Positions 44,812-54,163 are shown, numbered from the stretch's first letter. The stretch: DNA of 64,000 nt from Bacteroidales bacterium (GCA_017561265.1 JAFZDJ010000002.1:31084-95083), one strand, 5' to 3'. Notes: generated from the sequence alone by a model not told the origin. Numbers and translations: made by a program.

Positions 44812-46524
44812 TCATTTCTTCATTGACTCTTTCCTCTGCTTCACCTTCTCCTCCAGACCGGGAACATCACCGTCATTCTTCTGCATTGCCAGGTTCCAAT
44901 ATACCATGGCAAGATCATACTCCTTCAGAGCATAGAGGACTTCCGCATAGTGATCCATGATGACAACGCTGTCCTTTCCGCCGTAAAGCATCGCATGCTT
45001 GAAGAAAGGCTTGGCTTCCAGAGGCTTGCCCTGAAGGTAAAGTATCCATCCGAAGGTATCGAGGTAAGTGGCGTTGTCCGGCTCGGCCTCTATCGTCTTT
45101 TTGCTCATGGCATATGCCTTCTTGAGCTTCTTTCCCTCGACACTGAGGTAATAGGCATAATTGTTCAGGACATAGATATAATCCGGATTTATCTTGAGAG
45201 CCTTGTCGTATGCCTTGTAGGCCTTTTTATTGTCTCCGAGCTTATAGTATATGTCTCCCATGGTCGACCATGTCCTGAGGGTGGTCGAACTGTCGTTAGG
45301 AGCGGTTTCAAGCACCTTGAAACAGATATCCAGTACCTTGTCGTACTCCTTCAGATTATAATCTCCGGTACTGGCCATTTCCAGGAATGCCGGCTCGTTC
45401 GGAAATTTCTTGAATGCCTCGCGTCCGGCTTCCGAAAGCTCTTCCCACATCTCTGCATACATAAGGAACTCGACATAGCTTGCATTTGCATTGAAGCTTT
45501 CAGGCCATGCATCGACATTAGCCTTGAAATGCCTGCCGGCCAGGTTCTTGCGGTCTGTGGAATAATAATATACAGCAGCAGTCTGAAGCATCATGCTGTC
45601 CTTCGGATGCATTGCTACGGCCTTGTTCATTACGGAATCCAGCCTTGAAAGGAAGGAATTTATGAATTTAGGATCGGTCCTCTGGACCACAGCCATCAGA
45701 TAGTCGCTCTTGCCTGCAGCCGGGCTGTCCGACTTTGTCACATATGCATCAAGGACTTCGAAATATTCATCATATTTTCTCGTAAGGCGCAATGTCTCGG
45801 CCTTGCCCAGAAGGGCTGGAGAATAGTCAGGAGCAAGTTCCAGCGCCTCATCGTAATATACCAGAGCCGTAGAATCGTTGTACATGGACATTTCATAGTC
45901 CGCCAGCATAGACAGCACATATGGAGAAGAATACTCCTTATTGTAGTCTTCCAGAGACTTGATTGCATCTTCAGGTCTGTTCAACATCCTGAGGAAATTG
46001 AAGCGGTATACGGCTATGGACTCGTTCGTTCCGAACACATTCTCTATCTCCTTAAGGGTTTCAAGAGCCTTTTCAAAATCCCTCTGCTGGGCATACAGCT
46101 CCACCATGGAAAAATAAAGGTCACTCTTCTTGGGAAAATCCTCCAGCAGCTTCTCGAACATCTCTATTGTAAGCTCCGGACGGGAGGTGATGGAATATAA
46201 CATCGCCAGCCTGTATCGATACCAGAAATTGCCGGAATCCAGGTCTGCAGCCATCCTGTAGCACTGTTCCGCTGTCTCCAGGTCACCTTTCAGCACCGCA
46301 CTCTGGGCAAGATAATACCATGCGGCATCGTTGTCCGGATCCTCAGCCACGATATCCTCCAATATGGACATTGCGGCATCAGCATCATTCGCGTTGAATT
46401 TCTCCACGGCTGAAAGCAGCATGTTCTCATGACGTGCCTCAGCCCTTTCAGACTGGGCATGGGAGTGCACAGGCACAAGGAAGGTTCCGCATATGAGAAT
46501 CAGTATGTATATAAACCTTTTCAT
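44812..46524 (-). CDS. secreted TPR-repeat protein
   Basis: The 570-residue protein has a signal peptide (MKRFIYILILICGTFLVPVHSHAQ) and tandem tetratricopeptide repeats over nearly the whole length, such as AAWYYLAQSAVLKGDLETAEQCYRMAADLD and GDIYYKLGDNKKAYKAYDKALKINPDYIYVLNNYAYYLS. It likely scaffolds protein complexes in the periplasm or at the outer membrane. It is one base upstream of the EnvC-like gene, a pairing often seen in Bacteroidales. It diverges from the sigma/anti-sigma operon. Confidence 0.85.
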   Translation of the reverse strand: MKRFIYILILICGTFLVPVHSHAQSERAEARHENMLLSAVEKFNANDADAAMSILEDIVAEDPDNDAAWYYLAQSAVLKGDLETAEQCYRMAADLDSGNFWYRYRLAMLYSITSRPELTIEMFEKLLEDFPKKSDLYFSMVELYAQQRDFEKALETLKEIENVFGTNESIAVYRFNFLRMLNRPEDAIKSLEDYNKEYSSPYVLSMLADYEMSMYNDSTALVYYDEALELAPDYSPALLGKAETLRLTRKYDEYFEVLDAYVTKSDSPAAGKSDYLMAVVQRTDPKFINSFLSRLDSVMNKAVAMHPKDSMMLQTAAVYYYSTDRKNLAGRHFKANVDAWPESFNANASYVEFLMYAEMWEELSEAGREAFKKFPNEPAFLEMASTGDYNLKEYDKVLDICFKVLETAPNDSSTTLRTWSTMGDIYYKLGDNKKAYKAYDKALKINPDYIYVLNNYAYYLSVEGKKLKKAYAMSKKTIEAEPDNATYLDTFGWILYLQGKPLEAKPFFKHAMLYGGKDSVVIMDHYAEVLYALKEYDLAMVYWNLAMQKNDGDVPGLEEKVKQRKESMKK

Positions 46525-46545
46525 AGTTGCAATTCAGAAAACATA

Positions 46546-46553
46546 CAAAAATA
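46546..46553 (-). promoter_or_regulatory. -7 element for the TPR-envC operon
   Basis: Minus-strand TATTTTTG, 22 bases upstream of the TPR gene start. Confidence 0.5.
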
Positions 46554-46576
46554 ACACTGAATTTCGTGAAAATGCA

Positions 46577-46584
46577 TATTTTTG
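46577..46584 (+). promoter_or_regulatory. -7 element for the sigma/anti-sigma operon
   Basis: TATTTTTG, 28 bases before the ATG at 46612; back to back with the TPR promoter. Confidence 0.45.
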
Positions 46585-46611
46585 AAAAAAATGTGTCTGT
46601 GATGCAACATT

Positions 46612-47223
46612 ATGGGTCCGTTTTGCATCTTTAGGGCGCATGAACAAAATGAAGACCTTCGGGACCCAACAGAGAGAATCGTGGCAGATACCGTTGAATT
46701 AAAGCTGATAGAGTCATGCATAAAAGGAGATCGAGCGTCCCAGAAGGCCATTTATGACCGTCTGGCTCCGCGTATGCTCCCTTTATGCATGCGATATGTC
46801 GGTGACAGGTCTCTGGCGGAGGATGTACTTCAGGACGGATTCATAACATTGTTCACGCACATGGACAGCTACAAGGGAAACGGCTCCTTCGAAGGCTGGG
46901 CGAGAAAGATCTTTGTCACGACTGCACTTATGGAACTTCGCAAGAAGGATGCGTTGAAGATGAGCGATGAGCTCGATACGGTGAGGGGCATGAAGGCGGA
47001 TCTTCCGTCACAGGGACAGAACATCGGATACAAGGAACTGATGAAGCTGGTGTTGCAGCTTCCTGCCGGATTCAGGACGGTGTTCAACATGTATGCTGTC
47101 GAAGGTTATTCACATAAGGAGATCGGTGACATACTCGGCATAAGCGAGTCGACATCAAGGACTCAGCTCAGCAGGGCAAGGATCTGTCTGCAGAATATGA
47201 TAAAGGAGATTGAAAATGTCTGA
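46612..47223 (+). CDS. ECF-type RNA polymerase sigma factor (partner of the trans-envelope anti-sigma)
   Basis: Sigma region 2 reads YDRLAPRMLPLCMRYVGDRSLAEDVLQDGFITLFTHM and GWARKIFVTTALMELRKK; region 4 is LPAGFRTVFNMYAVEGYSHKEIGDILGISESTSRTQLSRARICLQ. The start at ATG 46612 gives 203 residues; a GTG at 46681 (VADTVELKL) would give a more typical length and is a real alternative. Its end overlaps the next gene by 8 bases, so the two are translationally coupled. The pair resembles the Das/Dma sigma/anti-sigma pairs of Bacteroides. Confidence 0.92.
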   Translation: MGPFCIFRAHEQNEDLRDPTERIVADTVELKLIESCIKGDRASQKAIYDRLAPRMLPLCMRYVGDRSLAEDVLQDGFITLFTHMDSYKGNGSFEGWARKIFVTTALMELRKKDALKMSDELDTVRGMKADLPSQGQNIGYKELMKLVLQLPAGFRTVFNMYAVEGYSHKEIGDILGISESTSRTQLSRARICLQNMIKEIENV

Positions 47224-48409
47224 AAAGAACAATATAAACGAATTTGACCTCATGATGAAGTCGATTCTGGAAGAGGGTCAGGAGGAAGTGCCTGCCCGCA
47301 TCTGGGATGGGGTTTCGGAAGGTCTGGACAAGGCGGCGCGACGAAAGACAGTCGTGCTCTGGTTCAGACGTGCTGCTGCAGGAGCAGCGGCTGCGGCTGC
47401 TGTCATGGCCGGGGTCTTCTTCAATAGCGGAAGTGATGAGACTCTTGTCCCTGAGGCCGCAGACAGCGATATGATTGCTGTCGTGGAGCAGGTCGTGATT
47501 CCGGATGAGGCAGAGCCTGTGACAGCTCATGATTATGTTGCAATGGCACGTGAGGATCTGCATGAAAACATGGCTGAAGACAAGCATATGCCGGAAGTTC
47601 CGATGACGGCAGCTGATGCAGTCAAGGCAGCTGACAACAACGGGACAGAAGTCGCTGAAGCAGAGGTTCCAAAAACAGAAGTTGCTGAAAAAGAGGAAGT
47701 TGCAGAGAAGGAATATTTCCCTGAAGATTGGATCTATGAGGATGAAGCAAAGAGGGAGAGAAGAGGTGTTTCGCTTGTCGTGTCAGGCATTACAGGAACC
47801 AACAATTCGGAGAATCAGAACAGGGTCAATCCAATGAAGAGGCCGTCGGTGAATCCTATGCCGAAGAAGACCGGAATCGAAGAGACCAGCACAAGAGGAT
47901 CATACGGCATCCCTGTATCATTCGGAGCTGGAGTGAAGGTGGATCTCAGCGACAGATGGTCAATAGGAACAGGCCTGAACTACACCCTTCTTTCAAGACA
48001 GTTCTACGGAAAATACACTCAGATCAACACAAATGGAGGAATAGACAATTCCTTGTCTTCCGATATCCGTAACGTCCAGCAATATGTAGGAATTCCTGTG
48101 AACGCATTCTATGATATGATATCGAACGAAAGGATCAGCCTCTATGCTTATGCCGGAGGAAGCGTAGAAAAATGTATTTCAGACAGATACAGCATCCTCG
48201 GAACATCGATAGTCCATAAGGAGAAGGCAGATGGCGTACAGCTGTCAGCCAATGCGGGCATAGGAGTCGAGTTCATGCTTGGAAAGCACATCGGAATGTA
48301 TATAGACCCGAGCATCAGATATTATTTCGACAACGGACAGCCGAAGAGCATCAGAACGACACAGCCGCTCATGATGGGCTTCGAAATGGGTTTCAGGGCA
48401 AGGCTTTAG
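47216..48409 (+). CDS. predicted dual-membrane-spanning anti-sigma factor (Dma-like)
   Basis: The 397-residue architecture has four parts: a cytoplasmic N-terminal segment (about 1-45; NNINEFDLMMKSILEEGQ, VPARIWDGVSEGLDKAARRK), one transmembrane helix (about 52-69, Ala-rich), an acidic low-complexity periplasmic linker (about 70-200; EVAEAEVPKTEVAEKEEVAE), and an OMP beta-barrel domain (about 205-397; PVSFGAGVKVDLSDRWSIGTGLNYTLLS, then ISLYAYAGGSVEKCI and the terminal MMGFEMGFRARL). This matches the dual-membrane anti-sigma design described in Bacteroides. The chosen ATG at 47216 overlaps the sigma gene; a TTG two codons upstream is less likely. It would let the outer membrane signal directly to the sigma factor. 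Confidence 0.8.
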   Translation: MSEKNNINEFDLMMKSILEEGQEEVPARIWDGVSEGLDKAARRKTVVLWFRRAAAGAAAAAAVMAGVFFNSGSDETLVPEAADSDMIAVVEQVVIPDEAEPVTAHDYVAMAREDLHENMAEDKHMPEVPMTAADAVKAADNNGTEVAEAEVPKTEVAEKEEVAEKEYFPEDWIYEDEAKRERRGVSLVVSGITGTNNSENQNRVNPMKRPSVNPMPKKTGIEETSTRGSYGIPVSFGAGVKVDLSDRWSIGTGLNYTLLSRQFYGKYTQINTNGGIDNSLSSDIRNVQQYVGIPVNAFYDMISNERISLYAYAGGSVEKCISDRYSILGTSIVHKEKADGVQLSANAGIGVEFMLGKHIGMYIDPSIRYYFDNGQPKSIRTTQPLMMGFEMGFRARL

Positions 48410-49161
48410 GCTTTGCCCTCTATTATGTTACGCGCAAGAGTATTAGCGCATACAAAATCCTTAAGTTCCTGACAATCAGTCTGGAGTATGGTATGGCGGT
48501 CGCCCTGCCAGAGCATCGATCCCTTGTGGATGAAGCCGATCTTGTCTCCTATTTCAAGAATTGAGTTCATGTCGTGGGTATTGACCACGGTAGTCATGTT
48601 GAACTCCTTTGTAAGGTCGCTGATGAGCCTGTCGATAAGGATGGACGTATATGGATCCAGACCGGAATTTGGCTCGTCACAGAAAAGATATGAAGGATTG
48701 AGTGCAATGGCTCTGGCTATTCCCACTCGTTTCTGCATGCCTCCGCTGAGTTCATTCGGATATTTGTCGTCCGACCCGATCACATTCACCTTCTCCAGGC
48801 AATACTGCGCCCTTTCCCTGCGCTGCGCCTCGGACCATGTAGTGAAGAATTCCATCGGAAACATCACGTTCTCTATCACTGTCGCGAAATCGAAGAGAGC
48901 GCTGCCCTGGAAGAGGATGCCGATGTTCTGTCTTAGGAGCATCTTCTCCTTATATCCCATTTCCGACAGCTTCCTGTCGCCATAGCATATATCTCCGCTG
49001 TCGGGCTCCATCAGTCCGATGAGATTCTTCAGAAGTACGGTCTTTCCCGAACCGCTGGCACCGATGATCATGTTGCATTTGCCCGGCTCATATTCGACGG
49101 ATATATCCTTGAGGACCTGCACACCGTCAAAACTCTTGTTGAGATTCTCTACCTTGATCAT
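48406..49161 (-). CDS. ABC transporter ATP-binding protein, MlaF/Mkl-like
   Basis: The 251-residue ATPase has Walker A (IIGASGSGKTVLLKNL), the Mla-type NIGILFQGSALFDFATVIENVMFPMEFFT, signature LSGGMQKRVGIARAIAL and Walker B (SYLFCDEPNSGLDP). With the adjacent permease it forms the core of a phospholipid/lipid transport system linking the two membranes. The MCE-domain substrate-binding protein is not in the window. It overlaps the convergent Dma-like gene by 4 bases at the stops and follows mlaE by 1 base. Confidence 0.9.
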   Translation of the reverse strand: MIKVENLNKSFDGVQVLKDISVEYEPGKCNMIIGASGSGKTVLLKNLIGLMEPDSGDICYGDRKLSEMGYKEKMLLRQNIGILFQGSALFDFATVIENVMFPMEFFTTWSEAQRRERAQYCLEKVNVIGSDDKYPNELSGGMQKRVGIARAIALNPSYLFCDEPNSGLDPYTSILIDRLISDLTKEFNMTTVVNTHDMNSILEIGDKIGFIHKGSMLWQGDRHTILQTDCQELKDFVCANTLARNIIEGKA

Positions 49162-49162
49162 T

Positions 49163-49909
49163 CTAATAAAGCATTAACTGTGTGACTATCAGGTCAGCAA
49201 GAAGTATCAGGATACTTGTGACCACTATGGCTTTCGTGCTTGAACGTCCGACTCCGAGGGATCCGCCTCTGGCATAATAGCCGTTGAATGCAGCAATGGA
49301 TGATATCATGAAGCAGAAAAGAGACATCTTGAAACAGCTGTAGAATATGTAGAAGCCGTTGTAGAAGGCCTTGATTCCCGTTATGTATGATGCTGTAGGG
49401 ATGATTTGTGTCGCCTCTACCACGACATATCCTCCGACAAGTCCGAGGGCTAGACTCAGAAGCATGAGAAGAGGGCTCAGAAGTGTGGTCACTACAACTT
49501 TCGGAAGAACGAGGAAGCCGGCCGAATTGACTCCCATCATGTCCATTGCATCGATCTGCTCGGTTATACGCATGCTGCCAATTTCAGAAGATATGTTCGA
49601 TCCCATCTTTCCGGCAAGGATGAGGGCTACCATAGTCGAACAGAACTCCAGAATAAGGCTTTCCCTCACCATATATCCGATGTACATCTTGTCGATTATG
49701 GGATTTTCAAGGTTTGAGGCTGTCTGGATGACGAGGACTCCGCCTATGAAAAGCGAAATGACACCTACGAGAAGTATAGAGGAAAGAATCAGCTTGTCCG
49801 CTTCATTCACGGACTGCCTGAAGAAGATTTTCCACTTCTCAGGCTTCCTGAAGACCATTTTCATGAACAGAAAATACCTTCCGAGCGACTCTAAAAAATT
49901 TTTTATCAT
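49163..49909 (-). CDS. MlaE-family ABC transporter permease
   Basis: Permease of about 248 residues. The start at 49909 (MIKNFLESLGRYFLFMKMVF) gives the family's usual opening; an earlier ATG at 49930 adds seven residues and lies close to the likely transcription start. The MlaE core is clear: MYIGYMVRESLILEFCSTMVALILAGKMGSNISSEIGSMRITEQIDAMDMMGVNSAGFLVLPK, followed by several transmembrane helices. It probably moves phospholipids across the periplasm with MlaF. Confidence 0.88.
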   Translation of the reverse strand: MIKNFLESLGRYFLFMKMVFRKPEKWKIFFRQSVNEADKLILSSILLVGVISLFIGGVLVIQTASNLENPIIDKMYIGYMVRESLILEFCSTMVALILAGKMGSNISSEIGSMRITEQIDAMDMMGVNSAGFLVLPKVVVTTLLSPLLMLLSLALGLVGGYVVVEATQIIPTASYITGIKAFYNGFYIFYSCFKMSLFCFMISSIAAFNGYYARGGSLGVGRSSTKAIVVTSILILLADLIVTQLMLY

Positions 49910-50006
49910 GTATAAAATTAATTTTATCATGCGAATTTACCACATTTTTCTCTTTTTTAAACGAATTGTCGAATTTGAGGGGCACATTTGAGGAAAAACA
50001 AATAAT

Positions 50007-51566
50007 ATGCTTATCAACATTCATTGCGCAAAGTGCATCGGAATCGATGCTGTGCCCGTGACGGTCGAGGTGAACGTCGGTTCGGGACTGGGAATCCATC
50101 TTGTAGGTCTGGCGGATGCCGCCGTGAAGGAAAGTCTGCTGAGGACAATGACATCGCTGCAGTCGATGGGATTCAGGATTCCGGGAAAGAAGATAGTTAT
50201 CAACCTTGCTCCGGCTGACATGCACAAGAAAGGCAGCGGATATGACGTGCCCATCGCTTTGGGAATAATCGCGGCATCAGGGCAGAGAGACCTTCCGCTG
50301 CTGGACAAGTTCATGATCATGGGTGAATTAGGACTGGACGGAACTGTCCGTGAAGTGCCGGGAGCCCTGCCCACCGTTGAACTTGCATGCAGGACAGGAC
50401 TGAAAGGATGCATCCTGCCTCTGACATCAGCTATGGAGGCTGTGGAGTATGAAGGGACAGAAGTCTATGGGGTCGAGACACTGGAAGATGTTCTGAGAAT
50501 ATTGTCGGGAGAGGAGGTATGTTCGGATCTTCTCGCGTCGAGCAGGATATCTGAAATGAATGAGGGTGCCTGCAGCAAAAGCAATGAGACGGATCAGAAT
50601 TTCATGGACTTTTCCGAAATAATAGGTCAGGAAGGAGCCAAACGAGGGATCGAGATTGCAGCAGCCGGCAACCACAATCTTATCCTCATAGGCCCTCCCG
50701 GCTCAGGTAAAAGTTCTTTGGCAAAGGCGATGGCCGGGATCCTGCCTCCGATGACGATCGAAGAGTCAATCCAGACCAGCAAGATATATTCTGTGGCAGG
50801 GAAAGGCAATCCGATGGGAGGTCTGATGCAGACGCGTCCTTTCAGATCGCCCCATTACAGCGCATCTGTGGCGGCTCTTCTTGGAGGAGGTTCGGACAAC
50901 ATCATGCCCGGGGAGATTTCGTTGGCCCATAACGGGATTCTGTTCATAGACGAATTCTGTGAAGCTCCAAAAAAGGTTCTGGAAGTGCTCAGAGCCCCTA
51001 TCGAGGACAGGAAGGTCACCATTTCCAGGCTGAAGTCCAAGGTCGAATATCCATCGGATTTCATGCTTGTAGCTGCTACGAACCCATGTCCTTGCGGCTA
51101 TTTCGGAGAGGATGACAGGTGCACATGCACACCTTCAAAAAGAATGAATTACCTTGCAAAACTGTCCGGCCCGCTTATGGACCGTATAGACATACAGCTG
51201 TTTCTTCGCAAGGTGGATCCGAAACGTCTTGTGCAGAGGAGAAAGGCCGAGTCAAGTGCAGCTGTAGCGGAAAGAGTGATGAAGGCAAGGATGATCCAGA
51301 AGGAAAGGTTTGCAGAGGAAGGGATATTCTGCAATTCAGCAATGAACAGCAGACAGATGGAGAAGTATTGTCCCCTTTCCGACAGCTGCAAGGCTCTTCT
51401 GGAGAAGATCATCGACCGTATGGGACTATCCGCCAGGGCATGCTCACGCATAATAAAGCTGGCACGTACTATAGCTGATCTGGCCGGAACGGAGGACATT
51501 CTCCCTGAGCATATATCGGAGGCTGCAGGCTACAGATTTCTGGACAAGCAGAACATTTTCGGATAA
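50007..51566 (+). CDS. YifB/ComM-family Mg-chelatase-like AAA+ ATPase
   Basis: The 519-residue protein has an N-terminal Lon-S5-like region (VEVNVGSGLGIHLVGLADAAVKESLLR, KKIVINLAPADMHKKGSGYDVPIALGI). An AAA+ module follows with Walker A GPPGSGKSSLAKA, Walker B ILFIDEFCE, sensor RAPIEDRKVTISR and LVAATNPCPCGYFG; the C-terminal Mg-chelatase domain ends the protein. Homologues act as helicase-like factors (ComM) in branch migration during natural transformation. It is followed 18 bases later by tsaE. Confidence 0.92.
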   Translation: MLINIHCAKCIGIDAVPVTVEVNVGSGLGIHLVGLADAAVKESLLRTMTSLQSMGFRIPGKKIVINLAPADMHKKGSGYDVPIALGIIAASGQRDLPLLDKFMIMGELGLDGTVREVPGALPTVELACRTGLKGCILPLTSAMEAVEYEGTEVYGVETLEDVLRILSGEEVCSDLLASSRISEMNEGACSKSNETDQNFMDFSEIIGQEGAKRGIEIAAAGNHNLILIGPPGSGKSSLAKAMAGILPPMTIEESIQTSKIYSVAGKGNPMGGLMQTRPFRSPHYSASVAALLGGGSDNIMPGEISLAHNGILFIDEFCEAPKKVLEVLRAPIEDRKVTISRLKSKVEYPSDFMLVAATNPCPCGYFGEDDRCTCTPSKRMNYLAKLSGPLMDRIDIQLFLRKVDPKRLVQRRKAESSAAVAERVMKARMIQKERFAEEGIFCNSAMNSRQMEKYCPLSDSCKALLEKIIDRMGLSARACSRIIKLARTIADLAGTEDILPEHISEAAGYRFLDKQNIFG

Positions 51567-51584
51567 ACTTCCTATATTTGCAGC

Positions 51585-52007
51585 ATGAAACACGAAGTCA
51601 TCATCAGAGGTACGGAAGACCTCGACAGAGCAGCAGCGGAATTCCTCGAAAAGATCGGGGACAACACGCTTGTAGCCTTTTTCGCCCCTATGGGAGCAGG
51701 CAAGACAACATTCACGACAGCCATCTGCAGGGCTCTGGGCGTGACTGACCCTGTAGGATCCCCGACTTTCGCCATCGTAAACGAATACATGAGGGCGGAC
51801 GGAGATCCGATGTACCACTTCGACTTCTACCGCATCAACAAGCTTTCAGAAGCCATAGAGATAGGACTCGACGACTATCTCTACAGCGGTTGTCTCTGCA
51901 TAATGGAATGGCCTGAAAACATCGAGGAACTTCTTCCTGAAGAGACTCTGAAAGTCAGCATCACTGTGAATCCGGATCAGTCCAGGACATTGTCTTGGGA
52001 AGCCTGA
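51585..52007 (+). CDS. tsaE: tRNA threonylcarbamoyladenosine biosynthesis ATPase TsaE
   Basis: Small ATPase of 140 residues supporting t6A37 tRNA modification with TsaB/TsaD. Walker A is APMGAGKTTF; the family motifs VGSPTFAIVNEY, YHFDFYRI and IMEWPENIEELLP are all present. It lies downstream of yifB on the same strand. Its last 31 bases overlap the convergent lipoprotein gene. Confidence 0.95.
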   Translation: MKHEVIIRGTEDLDRAAAEFLEKIGDNTLVAFFAPMGAGKTTFTTAICRALGVTDPVGSPTFAIVNEYMRADGDPMYHFDFYRINKLSEAIEIGLDDYLYSGCLCIMEWPENIEELLPEETLKVSITVNPDQSRTLSWEA

Positions 52008-53212
52008 CCCCTGCGGACACTGACAGTGGATATGAATCCATTGATATCCAGATAGTTCACACCTCCATCCTTCCAGATCATAGGCCTTCCTCCTGAACGG
52101 GAGGACAGTCCGGCATACATTATTCCGTCGACCGCCACGGCAGTATTGCTGCCGACAGAAACATATCCGGCGTACATCCTGAATGTTTCTCCGCATCGGT
52201 ATATGATACCCCGGTCATGAGACGAAGTAGGATTGAGCATGCAGCAGACTCCTGCACCGTTCATGCATATGGACGAGACCGTCATTCCGTCCTCGAACAG
52301 ACTCGGCTGCCCTTTCATGTCCCATAATCCGCTCGTCACAGGATTATCCGGACCGGCCAACAGACCTTCCGCATATATGATCCCTCCTTCCGCCAGCAGT
52401 CTGCATGCAAGCATGGATGCAGATTCCGGCATTCCCAGGGCTGTCATGGAAGATGAGGAAAAAAGAACCGGCGAGGAGACACCTGTAACGGATGCCAGAT
52501 AGGATATGCAGCCTCCGGCCGATATGATATCCCATACCTTCCGGACATCTTCCCGGACAGCAGCCTGCACGACTTCTCCGTCCCGTACATGATAGTATCG
52601 GTATATCTGCTCGGAAACCGAGGCTACAGGCTCGTAGAATGCAAAACATATGTACGGCCCGTCCTTATACAGATTTGCAAAAGAACGGCCTTGATCACGG
52701 CTGATGAGGGGTTCACCATTCTTCCTGTAACAGAAACCTTCTCCTTCACGCGGATGTCCCAGTGTATAGACATCATCCTCGTCCACCTGAAGTCCGCAGA
52801 TCATCTCCCTTCCCTGATAACGGATGATTTCCTTGCCGTCCTTCTTGATGACAGTCTCCGAATCTGTCGAATAATCGGTATACAGATGTCCGTCCGCCAT
52901 CCTGTGCATATCAGGATCGGAACTGACTTCATATTCATCACCTACCGGCACTTTCATCATCGGTATTCCGTCCGCATAGACGGTCAGCGAGCATTTCACA
53001 CTGCCCTTTTCGGCATCAGCCCTCCAATCATATCCATCAGGATATTGTATTGCAGTGACATAGATGACAGTCTTCTCCTGATCTTCCTTTCCCGCATTGA
53101 TACCAGGGCCTACCCAGACATCTTCTGCACCGCTATGAGGCCTTCTGCTGACCTCTTCCAGTCCGCACGATACAGCTGCGATAAAAACCGCAGCAATCAC
53201 CAATCTCTTCAT
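51977..53212 (-). CDS. lipoprotein of unknown function, possibly a beta-propeller
   Basis: The start at 53212 gives a lipoprotein signal (MKRLVIAAVFIAAVSC). The remaining roughly 395 residues are beta-rich with recurring short W/Y-x-D-G turns (TVIKKDGKEIIRYQGRE, CYRKNGEPLISRDQGRS, LWDMKGQPSLFEDGMTV, PMIWKDGGVNYLDING), which suggests a propeller-like fold but not a known family. It overlaps the convergent tsaE by 31 bases and stands behind the suf-ispE terminator. Confidence 0.6.
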   Translation of the reverse strand: MKRLVIAAVFIAAVSCGLEEVSRRPHSGAEDVWVGPGINAGKEDQEKTVIYVTAIQYPDGYDWRADAEKGSVKCSLTVYADGIPMMKVPVGDEYEVSSDPDMHRMADGHLYTDYSTDSETVIKKDGKEIIRYQGREMICGLQVDEDDVYTLGHPREGEGFCYRKNGEPLISRDQGRSFANLYKDGPYICFAFYEPVASVSEQIYRYYHVRDGEVVQAAVREDVRKVWDIISAGGCISYLASVTGVSSPVLFSSSSMTALGMPESASMLACRLLAEGGIIYAEGLLAGPDNPVTSGLWDMKGQPSLFEDGMTVSSICMNGAGVCCMLNPTSSHDRGIIYRCGETFRMYAGYVSVGSNTAVAVDGIMYAGLSSRSGGRPMIWKDGGVNYLDINGFISTVSVRRGQASQDNVLD

Positions 53213-53239
53213 GTCTTTTTTCAGCAAAGAAACAGAAAA

Positions 53240-53269
53240 CGGGACGAAAACGACCGATCGTTCGTCCCG
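53240..53269 (-). terminator. terminator of the suf-ispE operon
   Basis: Arms CGGGACGAA and TTCGTCCCG with extra inner pairing, followed on the minus strand by TTTTCTGTTTC. It lies 51 bases past the ispE stop and just upstream of the lipoprotein gene. Confidence 0.65.
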
Positions 53270-53320
53270 CATATGACATATTCGTCACATTTTTCTTTTT
53301 CTTTAAATTTTTGTCTTTTT

Positions 53321-54163
53321 TTATTCTCTGCTGTAGAGAGCGAAAAGAGCTGATCCGGAACCGGACATGCTGGCATAGACCGCACCGCTGTCATAAAGAG
53401 AACGTTTTATGGCTGCAAGTTCGGGATATTTGGCGAACACGGTCTCTTCAAAGTCGTTCACAAGGATTCCGTCCCACTCTTCGACAGGTCTGGACAATGC
53501 TTCCTTCAACGGAACTTCGGGAAGATGAGGCTTTATGCCGCCATATGCATCCTTTGTGGAAACCGCCACTCCTTCCGGAGTCAGGACCTGAAGGTCATAT
53601 GCCTGGATGTCGAGAGGATGATCAGTCAGTATCTCTCCCCTTCCTTCTCCTATCATAGGACGGTTGTATATGAAGAAAGCACAATCGCTTCCTAGCCTTG
53701 AAGCATATGCAGCAAGCTGGTCTTCAGATAATTGCAGATCACATAGTTCATTAAGCATCTTCAAAGCGAACGCTGCGTCTGCAGAACCTCCACCGAGGCC
53801 GGCACCTACAGGAGATGTCTTTTCAAGGAAGATCTTGACAGGAGGAAGCTGGAAGTCTTCTGCCAGAATATGATATGCCTTTGCTGTCAGATCCTTGAGA
53901 GGGTCCCAGTCTACACCTTCTGCACGCGCAATCGTTATCATCAGCTTTCCATCTTCTGACATGCCCTGGGCAATCATTTCAGGAGCATATTTCCCGAAAA
54001 TTGCAGCTGAAGTGCGGCTGAAATCATCTCCGACAATGATTTCAAGAGTGTCGCAGATGCCGAAGTACGGTACAAAAAGGGTCTCCAGATCATGAAAACC
54101 GTCCTCACGCTTGCGAAGGACGTTCAGACCTAGATTTATCTTGACGTTCGGATTGGTGATCAT
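53321..54163 (-). CDS. ispE: 4-diphosphocytidyl-2-C-methyl-D-erythritol kinase
   Basis: GHMP kinase of the MEP isoprenoid pathway. It has the typical start NPNVKINLGLNVLRKREDGFHDLETLF, the ATP loop SPVGAGLGGGSADAAFAL and the C-terminal MSGSGSALFALY. At 280 residues it is complete. It overlaps the end of sufD by 4 bases, placing isoprenoid synthesis, which needs the Fe-S enzymes IspG/IspH, in the same transcript as Fe-S assembly. Confidence 0.95.
   Translation of the reverse strand: MITNPNVKINLGLNVLRKREDGFHDLETLFVPYFGICDTLEIIVGDDFSRTSAAIFGKYAPEMIAQGMSEDGKLMITIARAEGVDWDPLKDLTAKAYHILAEDFQLPPVKIFLEKTSPVGAGLGGGSADAAFALKMLNELCDLQLSEDQLAAYASRLGSDCAFFIYNRPMIGEGRGEILTDHPLDIQAYDLQVLTPEGVAVSTKDAYGGIKPHLPEVPLKEALSRPVEEWDGILVNDFEETVFAKYPELAAIKRSLYDSGAVYASMSGSGSALFALYSRE

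Noticed and set aside
44950..45648. 232-codon plus-strand frame opposite the TPR gene
   Set aside because: It is the antisense image of regular TPR helices, with no start signals or homology.
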